The notes: generated from the sequence alone by a model not told the origin. 14,628 bases of DNA from Monoraphidium neglectum (GCF_000611645.1 NW_014012237.1:1-14628), one strand, 5' to 3'. Shown: positions 1 through 9,159, numbered from the stretch's first letter. A program made the numbers and translations.

Positions 1-56
1 CACTAAGGCGCCAGGCCCCCCCCTCCTCGCCGCCGCTTTTTCTTTCCACATTCATC

Positions 57-974
57 TTAGTGACCCCCCACCTGCTCATCGTCCGACAGCACCTCGTCGT
101 CGCTCTCCTGCCCCTCCTGATACTCCTCGTCCCCGCTCTCCATCTCGCGCCCCCCCAGCCGGCTGCTGTCCGCCACCGGGATCTCGTCCGGCCCCAGATC
201 CACGTCCCGCGGCCGCGACTCGACTGCGCGCACGCGGCCAAAAACCGAAACGCGACGCCGTCACGACTCGGCCGCAGCAGCCATACAGTGAGCACGACCG
301 CGCCCCCAATGGGCTTTGCCCCGCAGTCAGCACAGCCCGTGGGTGCAGCCGCGTCCCGTGACCCAACGTCACCGCCAGGGCCCCCATTTGAGCCGTCCCC
401 GTGCCCACCGAGTGCGATGCATCGCTCTGTGATGAGCTCAGCCAGGTTGATGTTCTCTTCCTCGTCAGTTTCGGGGTACCGCACGTGCGCGGTCAGCATG
501 GGCACGTCCAGCTGCGGGGCGCAAAGGGGTGCGCGTGCGTGCTCAGGGGCGAGCCTGCTGAAGGGTGTCGCGCGGACACCTCTGGCAAGGCAACAACGCT
601 GGGCGGTCGTTGCCGAGGCCGTCGCGCAGCCGCAGCGCGTGGCGCGTGCTCAGCTCCGCACCTTCTCGATCACAGCGGCATACCACACCCCGTCGTCCGG
701 CCACAGCACGTGCACCTCGTGCGCCAACAGCGCCGGCTGCACGTCCTCGACGCGCAGGAGCCGATACACCTGCCGCTCCTTCTTGGCGCGCTTACGAGCA
801 CCTGAATGAGTGATAATCGACATGGGTGCGTTTGACATGCCCGCATGCGCGCTGTCCAGTGCAAAGTGCCGCCAGATTGCTCGACCCCGTTCAAGCCCGA
901 TCCTGCATACCTGAGTAACCTTCAAACTCGGCCAGGTGCTTGGGAGGCTTCACCTCCCGCTTGGCCGGCCCCAT
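57..974 (-). CDS. Small Tudor-like domain protein with acidic C-terminus, four exons
   Basis: Proposed exons on the minus strand are 974-911, 801-662, 511-409 and 223-57 (474 coding bases, 157 residues, TAA stop at 59-57). Every intron is GT-AG (109, 150 and 185 bases) and all phases join exactly. Residues 24-29 (RKRAKK) form a basic, NLS-like patch. Residues about 46-100 resemble a Tudor-type barrel, with the strand HVLWPDDGVWYAAVIEK followed by a second strand around HVRYPETDEEENINLAELI. Residues 129-157 are rich in Asp and Glu. Tudor-like domains usually bind methylated lysine or arginine peptides, so a nuclear chromatin or RNA-associated role is inferred, not shown. The ATG at 974 has a good context (CACAATGG), but the frame stays open upstream to at least 1148, so an extra 5' exon is possible. 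I do not recognise a named orthologue. Confidence 0.68.
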
Positions 975-1903
975 TGTGGTGATCTCCCGTGTCAAAATGT
1001 TCCAGCTCAATCCGCCATGGTGGGGTAGACGGTGCGCAAACAAAGGAGCGCTTGTCTCAGCTCCGTGGCCCACTGCCGGCGTATCAGATTTGTGCCTATC
1101 AGCATGTCGTGCGCCTGCCACCGTTGGCCTCGTGGTGCCGGGTGACATCCAGCCGGCTGCCGACGAGGGGGCGTCGCCACCACGGCCGCCGCTCCCACAA
1201 TGGGCAAACCCACGTGTCGACGTCTATTGCCCCTGCGAGACGGGGACAGGCCCCCCCACCAGAAGCCTTTTCGCCCCACCTCGAGCATCGGCAAACGCCG
1301 CGCACGCCGGCGGCCTTCCACTGAAATCTGATGAAAAAAGTCATGACAGGCACGTGAGCGCCGCGACCAACCGGTGTCGCAAGCGCCGGGCTGGGGGACC
1401 GCTGACCTGGCTTATGTGATGCTGACCTTGATGATGTGATAGGTTGGGAAAGCTCTTGCGCTGCCTTGCAATTTCGCGCAAGCACTTACATTTACAGAAT
1501 ACGGCTGTTAGGTCGGGGAAAAGCCATCTATGATCACAAACTTGGCAATGTAGAGCCTAACATCGACATTGGTTAGCGGTTCGCTTGGGCGTTAAAGAAC
1601 CGCCACCCTGCCACCACGCATGAATCCGATGCCGGAATGCTGGTGTAGAGGCGCAGCCTGCAGGCCCAGCGCCCCTCCCGTCCAAGCCGTGCAAGGTGCG
1701 CACGCACGCATGGAACACACACTGCGCCCACGGCTGAGGCGCATTTTTTCAGCGCCCACCGCGCCTCAAGCAGAGCTCGCGACCGACACCAGCCACGAAA
1801 TCGCAGCGCAAGCGAGCCGATGGACAGCATCCGCTGCAACAAGGCGTACCTCCCCCCATCGTCAGCCCCTTCTGGCAAGCCGCGGCCCAGCGGCCCGCGG
1901 AAT
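975..1903. other. Intergenic: upstream of Tudor-like gene and 3' region of AE7-like gene
   Basis: I found no convincing coding exon on either strand. The open frames here have no recognisable motifs and lack matching splice phases. The stretch should hold the promoter and 5' UTR of the minus-strand Tudor-like gene at its left side. It should also hold the 3' UTR of the minus-strand AE7-like gene at its right side. Confidence 0.6.
1486..1496 (-). promoter_or_regulatory. Double TGTAA polyadenylation motif, probable 3' end signal of the AE7-like gene
   Basis: On the minus strand this reads TGTAAATGTAA, two overlapping-spaced TGTAA motifs. TGTAA is the usual polyadenylation signal in chlorophycean algae. 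It lies about 410 bases past the AE7-like stop codon, and it is the first such motif I see downstream of that stop. The assignment is by position and motif only. Confidence 0.5.
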
Positions 1904-2838
1904 CTACGCGCCGCCCCCCAAGTTGGCTGCGCCCTCGCCGTCTGACGACGCGAGGCACCTGTCCACCATGCTGAGCAGGGCGGGGTTCTCGAGGGCGGCC
2001 GCGACGCGCTCCTTGTCGTTGAGCTGCTTGTTTACGGCCGCCTCGGACACGTGGGAGCCCGGCGATAGCTGGGGGTGGTTGCAGTGGATGGGAGCGTTGG
2101 GGTGAGGCGTTGTGCGGCCCGTGAGCGAGTAGCGGGGTGAGGAGAGGGATAATGGCATTATGGGAGGGAAGGCGGTGGATGACGTGGGTGCGCTCATGCA
2201 GGGTGCGGCTCAAAAACACTGGAGCGAGCGTGTCCAGGTGAAACAAGGCGGGACCGTCCCCGCCAAGCTAGGGGCTCTCCTGACCATCCAGCGCCACTGG
2301 ACCACCCTCATGAGTACGAATGCATCCACAATTACACGCACGCCCGTGCACCACAAGAATGCATGAATGCATGGGTGCAACGCGATATGTGCTGTCTGTG
2401 CAAGCAATACACACAAATGCGCACACGCACGCGCTCACATCCCGCGCCCCCACCCCCCGTGCACGTGCCCACCTGTATGTCAACCTTGAAGCGTGTCGGA
2501 AGGCACCGCAGTAGCTTGACACGGATGCAGAGGCCGATGAGCGTTGCCATGCTGCAGTGCTCCACAGTAGGGGTGAACTGCACCCTGAGGGTGTGTAACA
2601 GGGCGCGATGGCCATGTTGACTAAGCAGCTTGCTGCTAGGCAAGAAGGCCTGAACCGCGAGGCTCACAGTCCTGCCAACGATCATTGAAACTGCACGTGC
2701 AACAGCTGTTGCAGCACCCTCAAAATGCGCAACTTGTGTGAGCTCTTTCGCGCGAAGAAGCCCGTTCAGGCGGCGCATGTGCTGAGGGCATCCTCTGCAG
2801 GTCTAATGGCTGCTCCTCCTGGCCAGCAGCGACAGCAG

Positions 2839-2870
<32 letters not shown>

Positions 2871-3235
2871 GCGGCGGCGGCGGCGGCGGCAGCAGTGGCG
2901 GCAGCAACAGCGACTGCAGCAGTGGCAGCAGCAGCATCAACCAGCAGCAGTCGGCTGGGGTCGCACCTGACCGTGCCCCGCACGTCGTCCACCTCTATGT
3001 GAGCCTCATCCAGCACGTTCAGCTGCTCCAACGTGTAGGGGTGCTCGGGGTCCGTGATGTCGCGCAGGTGCTCAAACACCTCCAGGCCGTCGATAGGCTC
3101 TCGGCCCGCCGCTAACTCGGCTGCGCTGGTAGCGTCGAGGATGCCGCTGCCGCAGCTCGCTACGGGGCCATTAGCGCGCCGCTGGGTGTGGCGGCGAGCA
3201 TGGATGACGGGGTTGGGATTGATGAGCTCTTCCAT
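1904..3235 (-). CDS. AE7: MIP18-family cytosolic iron-sulfur cluster assembly factor (AE7/CIAO2B-like), three exons
   Basis: Exons are 3235-2967, 2584-2473 and 2068-1904 (546 bases, 181 residues, TAG stop). Family-typical blocks run along the protein: INPNPVI (5-11), [24 protein letters not shown] (51-74), [24 protein letters not shown] (91 onwards) and the C-terminal [22 protein letters not shown]. Cys100 in EHCSMAT matches the conserved reactive cysteine of the CIAO2/MIP18 family. Members act in the CIA targeting complex with CIAO1 and MMS19, delivering 4Fe-4S clusters to cytosolic and nuclear enzymes such as DNA polymerases and helicases. Length matches the usual 150-190 residues. The start is anchored by an in-frame TGA at 3259-3257. 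Introns are 382 and 404 bases. Residues about 12-47 are a longer, Ala-rich variable segment. The identity is secure; splice sites are by hand. Confidence 0.95.
2343..2460. repeat. CA-rich/ATGCAT-rich low-complexity sequence in AE7-like intron 2
   Basis: This part of intron 2 holds two close copies of GAATGCAT (about 2357-2371) and then an irregular CA/CG-rich run (about 2410-2445), followed by a C-rich stretch. On the sense (minus) strand it reads as TG-rich just downstream of the exon 2 donor. It is imperfect and short. Confidence 0.5.
2820..2948. repeat. CAG/CGG triplet-rich tract in intron 1 of the AE7-like gene
   Basis: On the plus strand there is an almost pure CAG run from about 2843 to 2868. 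A CGG run follows to about 2890, and then interrupted CAG/CAA triplets continue to about 2948. On the sense strand this is CTG/CCG-rich and begins about 20 bases inside the intron from the exon 1 donor (GTGCGA at 2966). The intron frame stays open through it in phase with exon 1, as a poly-alanine run. Confidence 0.9.
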
Positions 3236-3544
3236 GGCAGCTGTGGCTGTTGCTGGTCAGGGCCGGGTGAGCTTGCTTGCTCAGCAAGTGGGCCAGCGCT
3301 CACAGCACACACTGCATGGCCCCGGAGAGGCTGGCGCTCGCGCTGCCCTCTGGCCGAGGTGCTGGAACGTGAGGCTCCAGCAGGAAACACTCGCTTTCAG
3401 TTGCGGACGCGTCGGTGTGGTTGTCCCAGCTGCTGCCGTATTTTGAGTGCCAAGGAGCCACGTTGGGCGAATAGGGGCCTTTCTGATGACGGCACGTCTG
3501 CCAAATCAAAAGCAGCGTGGCTGCAGTTATGACTTTGTCATAGC
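3236..3544. other. Upstream region of the AE7-like gene, no gene seen
   Basis: The stretch between the AE7-like start codon and the left direct repeat shows no supported coding exon. It should hold the AE7-like promoter and 5' UTR. I could not point to a TATA box or another clear core element. Confidence 0.5.
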
Positions 3545-3850
3545 ATTGTCTTAAACGGCTCGCTCCCATTGCCACTTCATGGATTTTCCATGATCTGTGC
3601 GCCAGATCACTCAGCCGCAGCTCGTGCCCAGGGCCCGAAACAGTATTCGTACAATATCATTCACAAAACTGCTACTCACATATGTCAGCAACCTGCTGCT
3701 GACTCCGGGACCAGCTCCTGCGGCCCCTCATTGCAGGCCTGCGCTCCCGCCAAAATGGTTGGTGACAAGCTGCAGCGCACAAATACTGGGTCCGCCAGCT
3801 CTCCACACACGCCTGCCCGCACCACGCCTTGCTTTCCTGTGAATCTGCTG

Positions 3851-4031
3851 CCCTGGGTTGCGTGATACGCCTGCACAGCGACGAGCGAGTGCAGGATCAT
3901 GCTTGACGCTGGTCACAGGCGTTGCTTGGGAACATCGGTCGTGTATGCTGCATGTTAAGCAGCACCACTGGCGTCAGCCATTCAGATGTGAGGCCGCTGG
4001 CGGGGCTTGCACGCAAGCGCTGATGGGCGGT
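3851..4031 (+). repeat. 181-base core identical to 9891-10071
   Basis: Base-by-base comparison of the two direct repeats shows no difference across these 181 positions. Single mismatches bound the run at 3850 (G against A at 9890) and 4032 (A against G at 10072). The rest of each repeat has diverged clearly, so this core is unusually preserved. Confidence 0.93.
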
Positions 4032-4501
4032 AGTATCACCCGACGTATGCACGCGGGCGTAGTCCGCACAGCACTTGCATGAACAATACCAGGGCAGCAT
4101 GCAGCTGTACTGTATAGAAACAGCGGTTGAGTGATAGCATGACAGCAAAGCAAGCTAGGCTTTGAGTTCATAGGTCCTCCTAGAAACGCTCCTAGAATCA
4201 AATCCGACAGCGCTTGCCAGGAGAGTGGTGGTGTGACAATGTGAGTGATGTGCCACCGACAAACATTACATTACGTGCCTATTACGCGGATCCACTGGCT
4301 TTCAGATCAAAGACTATCATATCTCAGCTCCCTACCTGGGAGTCGTAGTCAGTCGTCACCGTCGCACTGGGCGGGGGGGTCGGTGCAGGAGCAACAGGCG
4401 AGAGCGCACGAAGCGAATGGTTCCAAGTTTCATCAAGACGTATCACAAATCAACTGAACAACGTTACTTAAAGAGTGTTTCCCACTCTCTTCGTGGCAAG
4501 C

Positions 4502-4519
4502 CTGTATGATATCATACAG
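4502..4519. repeat. Perfect 18-base palindrome present only in DR-L
   Basis: The sequence CTGTATGATATCATACAG is a perfect palindrome centred on GATATC. Compared with the right repeat copy (around 10553-10559), about 22 extra bases containing this palindrome are inserted between CCTG and AGCAATG. Confidence 0.9.
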
Positions 4520-4542
4520 TATCATAAGCAATGTTGGGTGCA

Positions 4543-5335
4543 TCAGCGCAGGGTGAAAGATCATCGTGACTCTGACTGTTGTGTGCGAAGACCCCACATA
4601 CGTATGTCGCGTAGCCTCTTATATTGAACAAATATGATACACTTTGATCGCCTCATTGACGCAGAAAATCTTGTCAGCTCGGCCCATACAATCGACTTTT
4701 CAGCAATCCGCAAACGTGCGGGTGCCTACCGACCGAAGCGGAGTTGAGGGTCATCTTGGACGGCTGCAAGGCGCCGTCGAGCCCGGGTGAGCCGAGCCGG
4801 TGCTATGTTGTGCTTGCCTTGTCGACAATGATGTGTTTCCCACCAAATTGAGCTGCTATTACAGCTTGAATTGGGCAAGCTGGTGTATGCTGTTGCTGCT
4901 GGGCCTCGGCGGCACTCTGATAAGCCCACTCCGGCCACAGAGGCCCGCGCAGCTCACCTTCTCGCTCGGGCGTCGCTCCTGCACACGCGGCAGTGGGTGG
5001 TCTCTGCAGGCTGCCACGCAGTGGCCAGCTCTGGTGTGCATTTTCATGATTTCTGCTGCGGTGTGGTCACTTTACGGCTAGCCATATGCGTTTGTTCCAG
5101 CAGCAGCAGCAGCAGCAGCAGTGTCACGATGTATCAAGTGGCGATAGGTTGCATGCGTTCGCGGCCGTCAGCTGTGCTGCGCTGGGCTTGATGACCTCGC
5201 TGCCATGTCGCTGAACAGGGGCGCGCAGACGTCGGCTGCTGGGGCTGCTGCTTGACTGCATGCCACCCGTGTTTGGGCGTGGCTCAACTCCCTGCAGTTG
5301 TTTCTGTGCTCTCTTTTCGCAGGCCGCCCACCCAC
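4543..5335. other. Region upstream of the nuclease-kinase gene
   Basis: This should carry the promoter and 5' leader of the plus-strand gene starting near 5336. It contains a perfect 12-base palindrome ACATACGTATGT at 4596-4607, an AT-rich patch at 4619-4637, and a pyrimidine-rich splice acceptor (CTCTTTTCGCAG ending at 5322). That acceptor suggests an upstream, perhaps untranslated, exon. Open frames here, including one with a poly-serine run from the CAG repeat, show no family motif. Confidence 0.5.
5098..5121. repeat. (CAG)8 microsatellite
   Basis: Eight uninterrupted CAG triplets lie about 215 bases before the proposed start codon of the nuclease-kinase gene. Confidence 0.95.
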
Positions 5336-8250
5336 ATGCAGCCACAGCCAGCAGACGTGCGGGATGCAGTGCGGACGCGCATGCTTGCTCTTCCAGGCCT
5401 CACGGAGGAGCAGCGGGCAGACATATTGCTGCAGCTGCCCCTCCAGTCAGCAGGCCTGGTGAACACCATGTTCCTTGTGCAGGATGATGCACTACTGGTG
5501 ATGGCGCAGAACGGCATCCTGTCCGGTGAATGGGAGGCTGTTGGGAGGTGCATGGCTGCTCGTGAATACCAATGCATGGCCACAGGTTGGCATGAACAAC
5601 CGCGCATGAAGCTTGACGATGTAGGCATTGAGAGCTGTGTGTGGGCCATGCATGCTTTGCGCACACAAAAGGTCGCAATGATGAAGCTGCTGGAAGCTGT
5701 TAGGCAGTTTTTCATGGTGGTTGAGACACTGAAGTTTAGTGAGTCACCCCTGCGATCCCTTTCACCGTGCATGCGCGGCATGTGCGGGCCCCTCAATGTC
5801 AGGCGCGGCCAGTGGGGGTCCTTCCACCTCTGGTATGCAAGGTCCTGAGATGTGTCTGGTGGGGGTTTGCCATGTCATTGCCTTGATAATACCATGTTAT
5901 GGGGTTGGCACCGCTGCTGTCTGGGCGTCCCTGCCGTTGTGCCACTGCATGGTGCGTTAAAGTGGCTTGCCTGCTGCAGGTGTTGTGAGCAGCCTGCACA
6001 TTGTGGACTGGCTGCGGCAGCCTATGGCGGAGCTCAAACTGCGCACAAGCGAGCGTGCATCCAACAGCAAAACCAAGGCGACGTATCCAAGGACCTTCAG
6101 CGACATCAAGCCCTGGCAGGATTTTGAGCCTGGCGTCAACCGCATGCTGGCGGAGCTGCAGCCGACAACGCACATGTGCCAGCGGGTGGTGGGTTGCCAT
6201 TTGGGAATGCGAGTTCGTCGGTGCTGCTGCTGTGTGTGGGGTCGTTGCCATGCAGCAAGCACAACGGATTGGGCTGTATTGCAGGCACGCAGCTATGGGC
6301 GCCCAGAATGTTGACTGTGCTGCTGCTGCAGGTGCATGAGGCGGGTGAAGCCCCGGGCACCCCTGGTGTATGGGCCGCAGCAGCGGACGAGAGCGAGATC
6401 CGCGGTGCCCTGTTGTTTCACCTCTACCAAGTGACGAGCGTGGCCAAGCGCCTGCTGGGGCTGGGTGAGTCCACTTCCGAAGGCCGCAGAGGTTGTGATG
6501 AATTTCCTGCAGCTGCAGCTCGCATTGCACTGCGGCCATGCGCTCAGCCTTCGTGCCGCTGCTGCTTTAGCAGTTTGCGGGTGGTGACCTCGCACAACCA
6601 CCTGCTTCCGCGCAGACATGGAGTACGTGGGCAGTGGCAGCGGGCGCAGCATGGCGTTTCAGGACCTGCTGATGCGCAAGTCTGGCAGCGGCAGCGACCG
6701 CGCCAACCTCAGCAGACTGATAATGGCTTCGATCGAGGTCAAGGGCGCCTGGCAGACCCCGCTGCCCGCTGGCATGAGCCTCGATGACGCCCTTCACGAC
6801 AGCAACCTGGGCAAGAGCATCATGCCAGCGTTGCAACAGGTGCGGCCAATTGCATGGCCAGTGCACAAGCGGGCATCAACCCGAGGAGGGGGCAGCGTGT
6901 CTCATGATGGCTGAGAAGCTGCGCTTGGGCGCTGGCAGCACGTACACGAGATGGCTGTGTGCAGGGGGCAAGCGGTTTGTCACCCCCGGCTGCTTACAAG
7001 TGCTGTCCTTTTGCTGGCCACTACTACAGGCGTATGGTGATGCTGTCATGGACGAGACGCCGTTCTTCATGCTGTCCACATACGGTGTCACGTTCTTTCT
7101 GATGCGGGTCGTAAACGACGTGACCAACAAAGTGCTCTTCGCCTCGCCGCCCGTGTGGTGGAATGGCGCCAGCGGCATCCCGCCTTATGCGGCCTGGCTG
7201 TACTGCCTGCAATTGGCAAGCCAGCTGACGCTGGATGTCAAGCAGCAGCTGCCGCGCAGCTTGACGCCTTCTACGCCGCCATATGGGTACCCGCGCGGCA
7301 GCGGCAGCAGCGATGACGGCGGCGCCGGCAGCAGCGGCAATGCAACAGGGCGCGTGACCGCTCCCACACGCACGCAGCCCGACCGCCTCGCCAAGCGCCA
7401 GCGTGGCGGGTCAGCCGGGCAGCCAGCAGGCGCATGCACAGCACGCAAGCCAGAAGGCGGTGTTAGGGACAGCGCCTGCACCAGCGGCATGTCAGCTGCT
7501 GCGTTCAGCACTCAGGCGTGGCTCGACGCAGCCAGGCCTCATGCTGCAGTGGACGCTGTACTTGACCTCCCGGAGCTCTCTTACAGCCTGCTGGGCATCA
7601 GCGGCACCTACCTGGGGGGTAGCAGCAGCCATCGCGTTTTCGAGGTTGGTTCATGCGCAGCAGCGTGCCGCTGCAGCATGTGCATGTGAGCACATGCACG
7701 CATGCACATGGAAGATTGCACGCGGCTTGAATGCACGCAGCTTCACGCTGTCGTCAGGTCAACCTGGCTCGCTGCAACGTGTGACACCCCTTGACGGTTC
7801 TCTTGCATTTCTATTCATTGGCAGGGGCGCATCAACGAGCAGCCAGCTGCTGTGAAGGTGTTTGATTTCTACGACGACTTTGCATGTGCGGACTTCGTGC
7901 GAGAGGTCGACGCCTACATGCAGCTGCAGCCCCTGCAGGGCAGCTGCATCCCGGAGATGCTGACAGTAGGGCGCCTGCCGCACAGCGGCCACCCCGTGCT
8001 GGCAGTTCGGCTGGGCGAGCCTGTGCATCAGCCCGTCACACCAGCAGTAGCAGCAGGCATCAGGCACGCACTGAAGCAGCTGCACGCAGCAGGCGCGGCC
8101 CACGGCGACGTGCGGCTGCAAAACATGCTGATGCAGCCAGGAGAGCATGCCCATGTGCTGCTCTGCGACCTGGAGCGCTGCATTCTGCGCGCCAACGATG
8201 AAGCGTTGGCCGCAGATGAGCAGGAGCTTGAGTCGCTGCTGCAGCCGTAG
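5336..8250 (+). CDS. Putative PD-(D/E)XK nuclease-like and protein-kinase-like fusion protein, six exons
   Basis: Proposed exons are 5336-5738, 5980-6185, 6332-6464, 6616-6839, 7030-7644 and 7825-8250 (2007 bases, 668 residues); all five introns are GT-AG and phases join exactly. Residues 1-203 are an unrecognised helical N-terminal region. Residues 250-350 fit a restriction-endonuclease-like core: Asp275, the strand ending IEVKGAW with Glu288 and Lys290, Gln322 with Tyr324, then LSTYGVTFFLMR. Residues about 397-475 are a Gly/Ser/Ala linker. Residues 509-668 are kinase-like: Gly-rich stretch 511-519, Lys538 in AAVKVF, Glu554 in the next helix, HGDVRLQN (620-627) and CDLE with Asp642. The C-lobe ends about 24 residues later, as in minimal FunK1/APH-like kinases. 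Fusions of these two folds are known in Crinkler-type and FunK1-like proteins. Function is inferred; the 5' end is uncertain, and exon 2 has tandem donors (6186 or 6189). Confidence 0.75.
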
Positions 8251-8474
8251 GTTGGTAACATCCCTTGACCTGGCACCGTTTCGCGTGTGGGCAGCTGTGC
8301 TGTGCAGGAATCGACGGCCCTGGCTGGTCAGAGCAGGCGCTGGAACGTACCGTTTGAGAGAGTGTGGGGGCTTCGCTGTGTTGCGCTGCTGTTTAACCCA
8401 GGGGCCCAGCTTTTGTTTTATCCTACATACATACACCCCTCAATACACAAGTTTCGTCGGTGCTGCTAGCTAGC

Positions 8475-8475
<1 letters not shown>

Positions 8476-8563
<88 letters not shown>
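8476..8563. repeat. (CTG)29 perfect microsatellite
   Basis: Twenty-nine uninterrupted CTG triplets plus one base, about 225 bases past the stop codon of the nuclease-kinase gene. If the TGTAA at 8952 is the polyadenylation signal, this lies in the 3' UTR as a CUG tract on the sense strand. Confidence 0.96.
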
Positions 8564-8951
8564 ATGCGTGCTTCTGCTACAAGCCATGTGCCATTTCGTG
8601 CACGCCGTGCCCGGGCTGTTGGGCCGCGTCGCCAAACCGCAGCCTGCAGGTGCATTTTGTTGCTGCCTACTCTTGCCGTGGACGCGTTATCATTTGCGGG
8701 TGGCTCCCGCGTTTTGTCGCGCTGTTTCCATACTGCATCTTCAGCACCCTCCGTTTGTAGGAGCGCTAGCCGGTGCACGGACATGCTATCACTGACCAGC
8801 GCGGCCGGCTGGCCTGCGGTGTGCTCAGGCACTGGAGCGATGCAGGTGCCCTGCTGCTGATGGCAGTGCACCTCAGCTCGCCGTGGAGATCACGCAACAA
8901 ACCCCCTTTTTTGCTGAGGCCACTATTGCAGACGGCAATTACTCGTGACAT

Positions 8952-8956
8952 TGTAA
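8952..8956 (+). promoter_or_regulatory. Candidate TGTAA polyadenylation motif of the nuclease-kinase gene
   Basis: This is the first TGTAA I find after the stop at 8250, about 700 bases downstream. A second one is at 9211-9215. The motif is short and could occur by chance. Confidence 0.4.
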
Positions 8957-9048
8957 CGCTACTTAGCATGCATACAGCTTGGCTGCTGCGCTAGCAAAGC
9001 ACGGCCGCAGTCGCCGCAAATGGCGAATTCGCGGCAGGGTTCCTCTGG

Positions 9049-9074
9049 GGTACTGACCCAGGCAGGTCAGTACC
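9049..9074. repeat. Perfect hairpin, 10-base stem and 6-base loop
   Basis: Arms GGTACTGACC (9049-9058) and GGTCAGTACC (9065-9074) are exact reverse complements around the loop CAGGCA. It overlaps the start of a second palindrome, CCAATTGG (9073-9080). Confidence 0.95.
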
Positions 9075-9114
9075 AATTGGGTTTCGGAGTGGGTTTAGGG
9101 TGCTAGTTGATGGC

Positions 9115-9127
9115 GGGGGGGGGGGGG
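9115..9127. repeat. G13 homopolymer
   Basis: Thirteen consecutive G residues on the plus strand. Such runs are prone to length error in sequencing. Confidence 0.95.
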
Positions 9128-9159
9128 CATTTATGCTAGATGGGCAGGTTTGGTGGGTT

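Larger units (their letters stand above)
3545..4542 (+). repeat. Left copy of a ~1-kb imperfect direct repeat (DR-L)
   Basis: It aligns, in the same orientation, with 9485-10574; the conserved core is offset by 6040 bases. Matching landmarks include GGCTCGCTCC near the left edge, CCCAGGGCCC, CTGCTGCTGACTCCG, the identical core 3851-4031, and AGCAATGTTGGGTGCA at 4527-4542. Outside the core the copies differ by many substitutions and small indels; by eye, similarity is clearly lower there. I see no TG...CA long-terminal-repeat ends, no primer-binding site next to it and no gag/pol. A conserved 74-codon frame starting at 3858 exists in both copies but looks incidental. The exact outer edges are uncertain by tens of bases. 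Confidence 0.9.

Noticed and set aside
60..809. Long plus-strand open frame of 249 codons
   Set aside because: It lies opposite the exons of the minus-strand Tudor-like gene, has no recognisable motif, and is rich in Pro, Ser and Arg as expected for the antisense of GC-rich coding DNA.
1620..2105. 161-codon plus-strand open frame
   Set aside because: It overlaps the antisense of exon 3 of the AE7-like gene, whose protein conservation is clear on the minus strand.
3858..4082. 74-codon frame conserved in both repeats (second copy 9898-10122)
   Set aside because: Conservation follows from the identical core DNA. The protein has no recognisable domain, and differences in the less conserved part do not favour synonymous sites by eye.
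4871..5191. 106-codon frame with poly-serine before the nuclease-kinase gene
   Set aside because: The poly-serine comes from the (CAG)8 repeat and no domain or good splice donor links it to the downstream gene, although an untranslated leader exon here is possible.
8470..8871. Minus-strand open frame with a poly-glutamine run
   Set aside because: The run is just the CTG microsatellite read in reverse; the rest has no motif, conserved feature or splice support.
9049..9106. Helitron 3' end (hairpin followed by CTAG and T)
   Set aside because: The hairpin is 28 bases from CTAG rather than about ten, and no Rep/helicase gene or matching 5' end is seen.
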